NCBI GenBank assembly: GCA_028671895.1
Contig: CM053810.1
Location: forward strand, 28,251,501-28,315,500
DNA from: Oenanthe sinensis
Lineage: Eukaryota; Streptophyta; Magnoliopsida; Apiales; Apiaceae
Direction: 5' to 3'
Length of the DNA: 64,000 nt
A program made the translations under genes and the position numbers. Position 1 is the first letter of the stretch; each line of letters starts with the position of its first letter. The notes beneath the pieces were generated by a model. It had not been told where the DNA came from. It made no database searches and was given only the letters and a program-made list of their open reading frames with translations. Below, one piece after another: positions 23,001 through 34,508 of this stretch.

Positions 23001-24202
23001 CTTTCACCTATTTCGATCAAGTTTTTCCTGAATCATGAGAAACAGCACAGGCTAAGGGTTTCACTGATTTTGACACTTTTAAGGGCATTTTGACTATTCA
23101 TCAATCTGGAAGACTTAAAGGGTTTCACTGATTTTGACACTTTTAAGGGCATTTTTACTATTCATCAGTCTGGAAGACATAAGGTTTTCAAAAGAAGTCT
23201 TTTCTTCAAGAGCATGGTCATTATCCTAATGAGGAACCAGATACTTCTCTCATTCAAGAAAGTGAGGCTATAGCAGCTGATAAAAAGGCAGCTAAGGAAA
23301 ATGTAGCTAATCAATTGGCTGATGTGGTCACTAATATCTCTCATATCAACACAAAATTGACTAGTGTTGACAATACCACATCTATGCTAAAGACACGGTT
23401 TGAATCTTTGCACTCTCTTCAATTAAGAGCTAGGAAGAAGAAAGGGGTTGGAGGCTTTGAAGAGTCTGATATTGATAGGACTTCTACTCTAACAAAGGAT
23501 CCTCAATCCTTGACAGATAAGCAATTTGAGAAGATCACACAAAAACACTTGAACAAAGTGGTGTTTGCTTAGATTGTTTATAATGTGTTTGAAAGAAAGA
23601 TGCAAGGAGGTTAGGAAGGCACAGAAAAGGTGAAAAATGAAATGCTAGTATATTTTCTAGAAGGAGGGACTGTCAGGTGGATTAGTCAAACAAACTTCAT
23701 CTTCTTTAAAATGGATGAAAAGCTACAGTATATCATGTTTCTTTTACAAATATCTTATTAAGTGAACAGAAACAAGGAAGTTGTTACACACAAACGGTTC
23801 AAAGAGATTGACAGAAAGATAACTCTACGTAGGCAAGCAAATAAACAAATGAGAAAATTTACTTTGAAATTTGTTGATGAAAATGGAGATGACCAGAACA
23901 TGCCACTTGCAGCAGAGGAGATCAAATTTGGAGAAGGTGCGGGTCACTACATTGGATTTCAGCCCATGAGTGGAAAACCAAGTGTCCTGCTGCTTAAAGA
24001 TTTGAGGGAGTAGGAAAGCAATGCAAATGATTTAAAAGCAACTTACTGTCAAATCAAGTGTGATTTTGATGAGTTGAAGAAGTTGAAAAAGTTTGTTGGG
24101 GAAGCTCTATCAATTGTTGAAGAAAGGATGTTGGACTCATTTCTAAGAAACAACAAAGACTTTGAGAAGATCAGTTATGTAGAAATTTTCTTTTCCTTGT
24201 AA
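20014..24202 (+). pseudogene. Element B ORF2, remainder
   Basis: This continues the frame broken at 7406. The globular N-terminal module is clear at 20014-20500 (LRKEWSFFFDQIVKCFTGM, FDAINFNTYQIGHSLLFDK), then a TAG at 20500 replaces a probable Trp, and AYKQQKRIFSDIKRM follows. After that the sequence decays into short open pieces (20649-20966, 21028-21270, 22030-22305, 22497-22868, 23315-23572, 23762-24013) rich in Ser, Glu and Lys with many CAGAGTCTA repeats. It ends near NNKDFEKISYVEIFFSL and a TAA at about 24200. Repeated Tyr-Leu-Asp-Gln and FDQVF-like segments hint at internal duplication. Non-functional, role unknown. Confidence 0.75.
23056..23182 (+). repeat. Tandem duplication of about 63 bp in ORF2 of B
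   Basis: A block containing GGGTTTCACTGATTTTGAC and CATTCATCA-TCTGGAAGAC-like sequence occurs twice in a row with a few differences, a local slippage or unequal-exchange duplication. Confidence 0.85.
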
Positions 24203-24293
24203 ATTATTTAAGTAATGTTCTAGATTAATTGTTTCATTCTTTAGTTTTGACATCATCAAACCTTGATTTATGCTTACATTTTATAAAGCATAA

Positions 24294-24304
24294 ATAGGGG
24301 GAGA
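24294..24304 (+). promoter_or_regulatory. Polypurine tract of element B
   Basis: ATAGGGGGAGA lies directly before the TGTTGGG start of the 3' LTR, as in families C and F. Confidence 0.85.
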
Positions 24305-24305
24305 T

Positions 24306-25166
24306 TGTTGGGAATATATTCATTTGATGATGTACAAAATACTATAACAGAGTCTGGTATGGTTTATCTATAACAAGTCTTTCTAGTCTCTGAACTTTTA
24401 TATAATCAGAGTCTAGATGGTCAACATCCATTTATAGATGGGATTTGTACTTAGAAAATTTTCAGAAAAAAATGAAACCAGAGTCTTGGATGCAAATCAG
24501 AGTCTGGAAGTCAATCGGGGTCTATATACTATCAGAGTCTATAGTCTATCAGAGATTGAAGATCATCAGAGTTTGAAGTCTTCAAGAGTCTATAAAGTTG
24601 AATCTATATTTGGAAGGTGATCAACAAAAAGGGAAAGTTTTGAAGATAAAGACAATTATATTGCAGATATGTGTTGAGAAGGAAATAGAATTTCAGAAAG
24701 AAACTATCAACTAATAATTAGGAATTCTATTCCTATTGTAATTTGATTTTCTGTTATTAGTTGATAGGCAGCTCTCTATATAAACATTCCATGTAACCAA
24801 ATATTATTGTCGAATTTTGAGAGAGCATAGAGATAGAGAGAGTTGTTGTGAAAACATAGAGAAGTTGATAGGGTTTGTGTACACCTGTGAGAGTTTGAAT
24901 TCAATATTCTTTAATACAAACACTGATATTTTTATTCTTTGAGTTTTGATCTTTGTTAAAATAGTTCAAATTTGATTCTTCTAAATTGATTGAAACTAAG
25001 GTGAAAATATCACATAATTTGATTATATATATATGTATGTGTGTGTGTGTATGCTTATGTATATTCTTGTATGTGATTAATTGATCTTATGTCTCAATTG
25101 ATTTAATATAAATCATACACACTCAGACCTTTATTTATATTGATCACCCATCTGCAAAGGTAAACA
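24306..25166 (+). repeat. 3' LTR of element B (right end approximate)
   Basis: It starts TGTTGGGAATATATTC after the polypurine tract. The U3 region (24350-24600) has about ten AGAGTCT / AGAGTTT copies; TATATAAA follows at about 24777. A TA/TG microsatellite (about 25024-25052) lies near the end. I could not see the true terminus because the partner LTR is outside the window; an end anywhere between about 25010 and 25170 is possible. Confidence 0.65.
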
Positions 25167-25820
25167 ACTACTCTTTGTTTCTTTATAATTTGTGCTTTTA
25201 TGTGCTTATGGTCATGATCTTATCGGGATTGAATTAATTTAATAGTATAAGTATTGAATTTATTAATTTATCTACATCAGTTACACAGATTGTTTTGTGT
25301 TAATATTAGTTGTATGTGCATTTATTTATGGAGAATTGTTGTTGACGACCATTTTAATAGGTCATGGATCTAAACTTATTAATTAAAAAGCATTTTTTGC
25401 CATTTCAATAGATCATATGACAATTGTTCAGGAGAAATGTTAATCAAATTTGTAACATGTACTAAATTGAATGGAGTGAAAATGTTCTATATGAATATTA
25501 CTAATTCATGCAATTTGTTAATCAAATGGTTGTGCTCAATTACATACTCAGTAATGGTGGAATACGTGTTTATTAAGTGAATAGAAATAATTATTATGCC
25601 AAGTTACATTTACATTTATTATGCGTGTTAACATGAGTATTTCATGGGCTAATACAAGCAAAACTTTTGTTATGTGATAATTTGGCCAAAATTTAATAAA
25701 CACTGGGTGAGAGAGCTAAGAGTCTAAGAATAGTCGGGGAATTGTAAATGTTAATAATATTAATAATCATTAATACACCGCTTTCCATGCAATAAGCGAG
25801 ATATATGATATAATGGGTAT
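25167..25820. other. AT-rich intergenic stretch, nothing recognised
   Basis: No reading frame above background and no recognisable repeat. It may include the last bases of the B LTR and old unrecognised transposon debris. Confidence 0.5.
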
Positions 25821-26679
25821 TAGACCTGACAATTCGGGTAACCGGATTAGTTTCGGATCGGATCCATTTGGATCGGATCGATTTTCGGCTATTAGATCGG
25901 ATTGAATCGGATCTAGTTTGGATTAAAATTGAATAAATTTTGGATTAAAATCGAATTACGTTCGGTTCGGATTAAATTCGATTTAGATCATTTCGAATTT
26001 TTATTATTTCGAATCTAGAAAATACAATATAAATTAATTCTAAATTAGTTTTTAATTATATTAAAACTAAAATAATTTATCAAACAACTAAAAATATAAA
26101 TTGTTAAGTAAGTTTGTTGAAATAATACCTTATTCATTATTTTTCTCTTTGCGTTTTTTTAATTTTTTAGATTTTAAAAATTATTTTATTATTAAATATA
26201 TCAGTTGTAATATAAAATATTATAAGTTTTAAAACTTTGATTGTATTACCATTTTAATTTTTGATATAAAATTATTTTAATTATGAATTTTAAGTTGGAA
26301 TATATTAATTTAGTGAATAAACAACGGGTTGATGTATAAACTATATGTTATGACCTATTCAAGTATAATTGTTACATTAAAATTCAATTAATTTATTTTC
26401 TATTTCATTGTAATTTGTATTTATATCGAATTTGATCTCGTACTTTGAGTTATATTGGATTTAGATGATTTTTTTCCGGTTTTAATTGGTTCCTAAGTCG
26501 TTATCAGATCTAGTATTTCATATTATTTTCGGTTAATTTTTCGATTCAGATTATTTTCGGTTAGGGTTAAATCGATTTTCGGATCATCATCGGATTTTAC
26601 AATTCAGATATAAAATCGAATCTCGATTCTATGTATTTCGGTTCAATTTTTCGATTCCGGCACCTGTTTTACCAGGTCT
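25821..26679. mobile_element. Candidate hAT-like non-autonomous element (~860 bp)
   Basis: The left end TAGACCTGACAATTCGGGT and the right end (reading inward on the minus strand) AGACCTGGTAAAACAGGT form imperfect terminal inverted repeats of about 23 bp. Flanking ATGGGTAT and ACGGGTAT look like an 8-bp target duplication with one mismatch. Both subterminal parts are rich in TCGGAT / TTCGGTT motifs around an AT-rich core, and there is no coding capacity. The class is inferred from TIR and duplication length. Confidence 0.55.
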
Positions 26680-27024
26680 ACGGGTATGTTTGATTTACTT
26701 TATATAATATAGGAAGGTTGCCATGTATCTTAACACACTACGCTATATATGCTCATACGCAACGATCATTTAATGTTACAATGGGCCCAAAAACCATTAC
26801 TATAGGTCTATTATAACACCAGAGGGAGTGTTGCGTATAGAAGTATTACAATACATACCTATTGTAACCCTTTTTAGTCATATTGCAATATCACTAAAAA
26901 CGTTATAATAAATGCATGTTGTAACACTTTCCTACACAAATGTAACACAAAATTGGTATTACAATAGACTGAACAAGATTATAGAATTACACGTCATCGG
27001 GGGCGCAAATGCCACATTAGCAAT
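26680..27024. other. Non-coding segment with dispersed GTTACAAT / GTAACAC motifs
   Basis: From about 26737 (CACTACGCTATATATG) short motifs such as TGTTACAATGGG, TTATAACAC and TTGTAACAC recur in both orientations, continuing past the minisatellite to about 27380. This pattern resembles the subterminal repeats of CACTA transposons, but no matching opposite terminus was found. Confidence 0.3.
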
Positions 27025-27224
27025 GGGTCCCACATGCCAGGTCACCAGTGGGTATCACGTGCCACGTCACCAGTGGGTATCACATGCCACGTCACCAGTG
27101 GGTATCACATGCCACCTCAGCAGTGGGTCCCACATGCCATGTCAACAATGGGTCTCGCAAGTCACGTCAGCAGTGGGGCTCACATGCCATGTCAGTAGTG
27201 GGGCCCACATACCACGTCAGCTGG
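27025..27224. repeat. Minisatellite, eight 25-bp units
   Basis: Eight consecutive 25-base units of the form GGGTATCACATGCCACGTCA plus CCAGT (second and last parts vary). Most units retain GTCA, several within an ACGT core. Unit length is not a multiple of three and the spanning open frame is a by-product of the repeat. Confidence 0.9.
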
Positions 27225-29069
27225 GGCCAATATTTAGTTGGGTCCACCTAAGCTTTTGCAACTAACACAAATTTGTACAGTTTTAACAATACTATTTCCA
27301 GTTTATGTAACACCATTTTAAGATAACGTAACACTACTTGTAACAAGTGAAACATTAAATATTTGTTATATGCTACACCACAATAGGCTATTGCAATGCT
27401 AATTATAAAATTTTCAAAATATCTGCTCTATTTATACAACATTCCTATAATACATGCTTTGTTCCTGCAACAACCTCACAATACCATATAACCAAAACAA
27501 CATTGAACCATGTATCTGCTCCTTCAGGCAATCGTAGAACAAATAACCAAAGTCTAATAAAAACCAATCCTAAATAGCCATTCATACTATCCTAAATAAT
27601 CGGGTACCAAAGTACCAAAAGATAACCACAGACAAAAGAAATTAAACAAATTTATTAAAATAAATCTATAAATGCTAGCATATCTAAGTGACAGCACCGC
27701 CCTGCCTTGATATCCGGGAGTGACTGAAATGCCATTGTCCTCTTTAGCACCACCCGATTCAGTACCAGAAGAGTCACCATAGCGTGAATCTGAAAAATAA
27801 CCCAAAAAATAATAGGAAAAATGGCTAAGAAATTCTTAGCTACATACTTACATAAAAGCACAAAGGAACAACTATTAGGACATTTATAATTTATTTTGTA
27901 CAACTCGGACCACTGATAAGTTAATTTACATTATCCACTAACTTGTCTTAGAAAACAAGAAAATATAACGAAGAAAGAGGGAAGGGCAAATGAAGAGGAT
28001 ATGATTTTAAGAATTAAAAAATCTAAAACCACACACTATAAGTTGATCAAGTGATAAATGGTAAGGGCATACACTATAAGTTGATTAAGTGATATATTGA
28101 TATCAAACACGAGAACATTATCATTATTAGAAAATTAAACCAAAGTTTTATTACAAAATAAATAATTAATATGTTAGCTATAACAAACACCATTTTAGCT
28201 GATGTTTATTCAATATTTTTAAGGCAACAGGTACATGGTCTATAAACACATGAGTTACAGGATGAATACTAAACTAATTGTGTGAGTTTAAATTTTCAAT
28301 TTTTAATGTAATCTAATCCTTAATTAGAGCTCTGAATTCCCTGGAAAATAAAACAATTAATTACAAAAATTATACAAAAACAGAAAGGCATATATCAAAG
28401 GATAAGACAGGGCTTCCTATATGCTATGCCATTAGACACTTCAGGAAAATAATGAACAGATAAGTAATTAAGTGCATAAGGCATGTTATACAAACATAAA
28501 CCTATAAAATAATACAGGACATATACTGACCCTCCTCTTCTTTAATTTAATTGTAAGAAAGATTACCTGTCGAAGCAAAAAAAAAGTGACACCTCATAGG
28601 TCAAAGTACCACTAGAAGATATGGGCTAATGAAGAATAACATTTGAAACCGAACCATTAGCAACAAGAATACATATTACTCTACACCCTTGCTGCAAAAA
28701 ATGATATAATCTTCATGGAAACATCCTGAACAAACACGAAAGAAACAATGCAATATCCATAAGGAAAATAATTTGAAAAGCTTTCTTCTAGAAATAATAA
28801 ATAACATCATCTTTTAAAATTTAATAACACAATCTGCAACTCAAGCATATCGTATGGGTAACATACTGTACGAAGTCAATATGGCACTTTTATTATTTAA
28901 AAGAGTAATTTTTACAACCCATACATTCATGAAAACTATAAAAGTTTACACAAAAAAAACCACATTACATCGCCGTACCGATCTGGCTTGAATGATGTAA
29001 GACAATGGAACAATTAGTGTAGTTCCAACTTCTTTACCTTAACACTAGTCGCAAACTAGATAATCTGAT
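27225..29069. other. AT-rich intergenic DNA without supported genes
   Basis: Motifs like GTAACACTAC continue to about 27380. A minus-strand frame at 27587-27903 (SDSRYGDSSGTESGGAKEDNG) has protein-like composition, but I cannot assign it. CACTATAAGTTGAT occurs twice 43 bases apart (about 28033 and 28075). The rest is low-complexity AT-rich sequence. It continues after element G at 35817. Confidence 0.45.
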
Positions 29070-29074
29070 ACTTG
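29070..29074. repeat. Target site duplication of element G, left copy
   Basis: ACTTG precedes the element terminus TGTTGGATCG and is repeated at 35812-35816 after the opposite terminus TCTAACA. Confidence 0.9.
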
Positions 29075-29801
29075 TGTTGGATCGTAATTAAAACTACACA
29101 CAACAATGAGATAGTTATATAAATAGTTTAACAAGAACAGGCAGATTAAACCAATTAACAAAACAAAACACGAAAGCAAAATAAGATATATAAATTAGTA
29201 GCTGTATTGACAATAGAAAAAATAGAAATCTTAGCTCTAACAGAAGCTTTTCCGCATACACTGAAAAAACTAATTGAACAGCTGAGTCGTCAAATCTTAC
29301 TAGAAGTCTTGACTGTTCTTGAAGAGATTATTGCTCCACTATGCTGTGTTGGGTTGCAGCAATATCACTTTCAGGATAAAACAGCACAGGGTACTTCGTC
29401 CACAGATACGTAGCACTGAACAGCGAACTGCACCTCAGTTCGTCCAGAAAACCTTATGCAAATTTGTAAGTATGTGGTAGACACAGAGTATGACTGCTAG
29501 GGTTTTCTCAAAATTGTATTAAGACTTCCGTCCCTTCTATCTACAACGTTTTTATGTATTTATAATACAATAAAACGTAACAGCAGATAAAACATTAACT
29601 AAAATAATTATTCTCACTTAAAAAGCATTTAATAAAATATTTATCAGAATCAGTAACAGTTACCAGAGTTTAGCTAAAGTTTGATTGGGCCCATCAGAGT
29701 TTATTTGCTAAACTCTGACCACCTTCATCAGAGTTTATCTGTTAAACTCTGACCAGCAGATGCATCAGAGTTTATTTGCTAAACTCTGACATGACCCATC
29801 A
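29075..29801 (-). repeat. 3' LTR of element G, 5' truncated
   Basis: On the minus strand this is the downstream 727 bases of the LTR, ending CGATCCAACA at 29075. It matches 34509-35229. The U3 portion present in the 5' LTR (35230-35811) is missing, and untranslated pol-side sequence begins at 29802. CAGAGTTTA repeats lie at 29690-29790. Confidence 0.85.
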
Positions 29802-30154
29802 TGTCTACGACTTTGAGACGTTAATGGTCATGTCTCTATCCTGTTCGTTGAATGCTTCGAGGAATAACATTATCCTCTAATTGCGACCACACAATAACAT
29901 TCGCTTAGCTGGGCATCTCCAAAGATGTACTGCCAATATCTCGTCTCACGACTTGACCCCATTCAGAGTTCTTAAAACTCTTGCTAACTAGCAGTTAGAG
30001 TACCTCTTGAGGTTTACAGTGGAAAGACTCAAATACGTGAGTATGTTTATTATCGCAGTAGAGGTACTACCGAATCACCCTCACAACTTGTTATTACCAC
30101 ATTGAATACACTTCGAGGGATCTCCTCTCAGGTGTATTGGGTTCCTTTTGTTGA
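29802..30154 (-). other. 3' untranslated part of element G
   Basis: This lies between the pol stop (30155) and the truncated LTR. No reading frame; no polypurine tract is visible, consistent with the deletion that removed the start of the 3' LTR. Confidence 0.6.
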
Positions 30155-33100
30155 TTACTCAAAATGGGTTATCAGTCCCATCCCCAACCTCGACTTTAGG
30201 ACAACAGCATGCTCAAGTCCCTTAGTCAAAGGATCAGCCAGGTTGTCTTGAGTTCCAATAAACTCAATAGCAATGATCATGTCAGACACCAAACCCCTTA
30301 TAGACTTTAGTCTAACTTGGACGTGTCTCTTTGTTTTCACATTATACTTCTTACTGTTTATCTTATCGATAGTTGTACGACTATCACAATGAACAGCAAG
30401 AGCAGGAAGCGGTTGACTTACTACAGGAATCACAGATATAAGCTCATGCAACCATTCAGCCTCCGTCCTCGTGGCATCTAATGCACATAACTCAGCCTCA
30501 AAAGTAGACCGAGTTACAATAGTCTGCCTAGCAGACTTCCAGGATATAGCTCCACCCGCAAGGGTAAACACATATCCAGTCACTCCATTGGAACTAGATT
30601 TCTTAGCTATCCAACTTGCATCACTATATCCCTCTAGCACTCTAGAAAACCTCTGGTAGTGCAAACCAAGCTAGATGGTGCCTTTTAGATATCTAAGCAC
30701 TCTATCAAGAGCATCTCAATGAGTCTTGTTTGGACAGCTTGTATATCTAACTAACTTAGACACATAATATGAAATATCTGGTCTAGTACCATTAGCAAGA
30801 TATTGCAAACTCCCAATAATCTGAGAATATCTTAACCGAGACACAGGAACTCTTGACTTATTCTTGACAAGAGCAACTTTTGAATCATATGGCGTGCTTG
30901 CGATTCTACTATTTGAATAACCATATTTCTCAAGTATAGATTTCTCTATATAATGAAATTGTGACAAGGTTATTCCATCAGCTGACTGAGTCAGCTTGAT
31001 ACCAAGAATCACATTAGCAGCACCCATATCCTTCATTTCAAAGTGCCTTTTCAAGAAACTTTTTGTCTCGTTAATAATCTCAATATTGGTTCCAAACAAC
31101 AATATGTCATCCACATACAGGCACAAAATCACTTTTTCATTTCCTTTAACCTTATAGTAGACACACTTGTCACTTTCATTAACCAAAAATCCGAAGTCAA
31201 AACAGTTTCATCAAACTTTTTGTGCCAGTCTCTAGGAGCTTGTTTCAAGCCATAGATATATTTGACTAACTTACAAACTTTCCTTTCGTTGCTAGAAGCA
31301 ACAAATCCCTCAGGTTGATCCATATAAATCTCTTCTTCAAGATCACCATGAAGAAAAGTTGTCTTTACATCCATTTGATGGATGATAAGACCATGTACGG
31401 AAGCCAATGCTATAAGCATTCAAATTGTTGTCATTCTTGCAACAGGAGAGTATGTGTCAAAGTAGTCAATGTCTTCCGTTTGCTTAAAACCCTTAGCTAC
31501 CAGCCTAGCCTTATACTTATCTATTGAGCCATCCGGGTTCATCTTTCTTTTGAAAATCTATTTACATCCTATAGTAGTATACCTAGGAGGGAGATCAACC
31601 AACTCCCATGTTCCGTTAGAAAAAATAGAGTCGATATCACTCTTTACGGCGCCTTTTCAGTGCCTTGACTCCGCAGAATCCATGGCCTGTCAAAAAGTTA
31701 AAGGTTCGTCCTCGACATTGTAAGTGATAAAATCACTTCCAAAGTCCTTAACCACCTTTGCACGTTTACTCCTTCTAGGTTCCTCTACTTCGCTAGGAGT
31801 AGAGCTACTAGCAGGATCCACCCCCACATTTGTCATCATTTCCACATGATCAGGAATGGAACTCGATGTGTGAGTGGGATCATTATCAGAAATACCCTGA
31901 GGTATACCAGTCTTCATAGAGAACACATTATCAAAGAATGTTGCATCACGAAACTCAACTATAGTGTTGGCCACTATCCCATCTATGTCAGATTTTAACA
32001 CTAAAAATCTCATAGCGGTAGTGGTTTCAATATAGCCCAGAAAGATGCAATCAACAGTTTTTGACCCCGGTTTCTTTCTCTTGTGTTCAGGGACAAGTAC
32101 CTTTGCAAGGCAGCCCCATACACGAAGATACTTTAAACTAGCATTTCTGTCTTTCCATAATTCATAAGGTGTCTTGTCCATATGTTTCAGAGGGACTCTG
32201 TTCAGAATATGGCAAGCCGTATTCAGAGCCTCTCCCCACATGTACTTAGGTAACCCAGAATTAATTAGCATACTGTTAATCACATCTTTAAATATTCTGT
32301 TCTTTCGTTCTTCCACCCCATTAGACTCAGGAGTGTATGGTGGAGTCGATTCATGAACTATACCATTGCTTCTGAAAAATTCATTAAATGACGTACCCGT
32401 ATACTCTCCACCTCTATCCGACCTCAAACGTTTAAGTACTTTGCCAGTTTGTGTTTCAACTTCATTTTTATACATAATGAATTTATCTAGCGCTTCATCT
32501 TTATGTTTAAGTAAATAAACATAGCAGTATCTACTACAATCGTCTATAAAGGTAATGAAATATCTTTTATTATCTTTAGTCAAAACACCATTGAATTCAC
32601 ATATGTCTGTGTGTACTAAGTCTAACACTTCTGAATCCCTAACAACGTTATGAAAGGGTTTCCTAGTTAATTTAGCAGTCACACATACTTGACATTTAGA
32701 TTTATTTTCAATGGCATATTTTGGAATCAACTCTAAATTCATCATATTCTTTAGAGCATCAAAATTTAGATGACCAAGATGTGAGTGCCATAATTCAGAT
32801 GATTCAACACAATTCACAGAAGGAACAACATTATCATTAATAAAACTGCCCAAAACAAGCTCCACGTTTATTAAAAATAAACCATCAGACAAGTAACCTT
32901 TGCCAAGAAATACACCAGTATGTGTAATAACTACTTGATTACACTTCAAAGAAAGTTCGAAACCATTTCTAACTAAACAGCTTCCACTTATTATATTTCT
33001 ACGAATGTCAGAAACATGATGCACTCTAGTAAGGGATAGAACACGCCCAGAAGCAAACTTCAGGTCCACGTTTCCTACTCCAAGTACTTGAGCAGCACTA

Positions 33101-33613
33101 ACATTCCCCATCGTCACTGTCATTCCTTGAATCTGTTGATAAGATACAAATAGAGTAATATCAGTACAAATATGTACATTAGCTCCAGTATCAATCAACC
33201 ATTCATTTGATAGATAAATGGAAAGTAGTGTAGGGTTGTAGGTAACATACCCTTCATTGGTTTCAGAAGCAACAGCCTCACCAACAACCATGTTAACCAC
33301 AGGCCCATCAGTGGTTGCAAGCACAGTATTAGTTTGTGCTACCACATTAGGTTTCTTCGCTTTCTTAGTAGGACAGTCTTTGCTCCAGTGACCAACCTGT
33401 CCACAAGACCAACATGGTTTGTTTGCCTTTGGTTTCTTAGCCTTGTCCTTATCAGTTTTAGGCTTGTTATTCTCCTTCTTAGTGACAGACTTTCTTTTCT
33501 GTCCAACAGTCACTACATTCACCTTCGAACTCCCATATTCAGCAGACATCACATGTCCATGTTTAGACTTGTGTTGCTCCTGCACTGAGATGTCCAACAT
33601 CAAGTTAGTTCAT
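30155..33613 (-). pseudogene. Element G pol (with end of gag)
   Basis: From 33603 down to 31690 a 637-codon frame holds the CCHC knuckle (CWSCGQVGHWSKDC), protease (EWLIDTGANVHICTD), the integrase zinc finger (LWHSHLGHL, CQVC) and the integrase core (LVHTDICEF, LRSDRGGEY, TPESNGVEERKN). A stop at 31690 follows EDEPLTF. RT continues in pieces: MDVKTTFLHGDLEEEIYMDQPEGF (31419-31129), then a frameshift near 31190 and CLYVDDILLFGT (31186-30716). RNase H runs 30664-30155 (GYSDASWIAKKSS, DNLADPLTKGL). The catalytic motifs survive but at least three breaks prevent a full product. Confidence 0.88.
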
Positions 33614-33833
33614 CAACCTGTCCACAAGACCAACATGGTTTGTTTGCCTTTAGTTTCTTAGCCTTGTCCTTATCAGTTTTAGGCTTGTTATTCTCCTTCT
33701 TAGTGATAGACTTTTTTTTTGTCCAACAGTCACTGCATTCACCTTCGAACTCCCATGTTCAGCAAGCATCACATGTCCCTCTTTGAACTTGTGTTGCTCC
33801 TGCACTGAGATGTCCAACATCAAGTTAGTTCAG
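33393..33833 (-). repeat. Tandem duplication of 221 bp across the gag zinc-finger region of G
   Basis: 33393-33613 and 33614-33833 are two near-identical copies covering the CCHC knuckle and the Lys-rich segment before it. The outer copy carries a deletion in a T-run and several substitutions. 221 is not a multiple of three, so the duplication itself disrupts the gag-pol frame. Confidence 0.9.
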
Positions 33834-34480
33834 GTGATCTCTCCTTTCTGTCTTTTCAGGGAGAGAGCAAACTCTTCCCAAGACTTAGGGAGCTTTTCAA
33901 TTACCGACATAACCTGAAACTTCTCAGGAAGGTCCATTCGAGACTCCTTCAAAGCATGTACCACCATCTCAAACTCATGCACTTGCTCTATCATGGATTT
34001 AGTATCCACCAGTTTAAAATCAAGGAACCTTGCCACACTATACTTTTCCAGACCCTGAGAGTCACTATTGTGGGTTTGGTCCAGCTTCTCCCATAAGAGC
34101 TTAGCAGTGAAGGCATCCGATGAATAAACATCAAACAGAGTATTCGCTAAAGCTGCCAAAATAGCAACCCTTGCCACTCCATCCTTTTCAGCCCACAAAG
34201 CATAGACCTTAACAGAGTCAGCTTGCTCTTGATTCATAAAAGGAGGATCATACTGCACCACCGGCCATAGACCCTTAACCGTTAACCACAACTTCATCTT
34301 TTTATGCCAACGAGAAAAGCCAGCCTCACCGCTGAACTTATCAGGCATACCAGACAGATCAATAGGTTGTGGGAAACGGTACGTAGCCGAATCAATGGCA
34401 GTAGCAGTAACCCCAGAACCAGAACTAGTAGCACCAACAACAGGAGTTTCAGTTTCGTTAACCATCTTGTTAATTAACAA
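33830..34480 (-). pseudogene. Element G Gag, N-terminal part
   Basis: The frame starts at 34480; the second ATG (34465, MVNETETPVVG) is the likelier start because it follows the usual leader. It contains FPQPIDLSGMPDKFSGEAGFSRWHKKMKLWL and AKLLWEKLDQTHNS, the UBN2-type Gag core, then LPKSWEEFALSLKRQKGEIT, and runs into the duplicated block at about 33832, where the frame is lost. Confidence 0.8.
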
Positions 34481-34508
34481 TATATAACACAGATAATCTC
34501 TTCAAGAT

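Larger units (their letters stand above)
4416..25166 (+). mobile_element. Element B: Sirevirus-like copia, split by element A
   Basis: The visible part starts inside integrase at 4416, because element I interrupts it there. It continues through RT and RNase H, a 450-base gap and the first 81 codons of ORF2, stops at 7406, and resumes after element A at 20014 with ORF2, a polypurine tract and a 3' LTR. The joint across A is seamless: GAT CCT at 7401-7406 continues with ACT CAT at 20014 in the same frame. Its 5' half lies beyond the left edge. The right end is set only roughly. Repeats of CAGAGTCTA mark linker, ORF2 and LTR. Confidence 0.85.

Noticed and set aside
26912..27265. Open frame of 117 codons across the 25-bp repeat
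   Set aside because: It is a by-product of translating a tandem repeat; overlapping frames are equally open and no start context or homology is seen.
27587..27903. Host gene exon on the minus strand
   Set aside because: Short, with no recognisable domain, partner exons or splice pattern; kept only as a remark.
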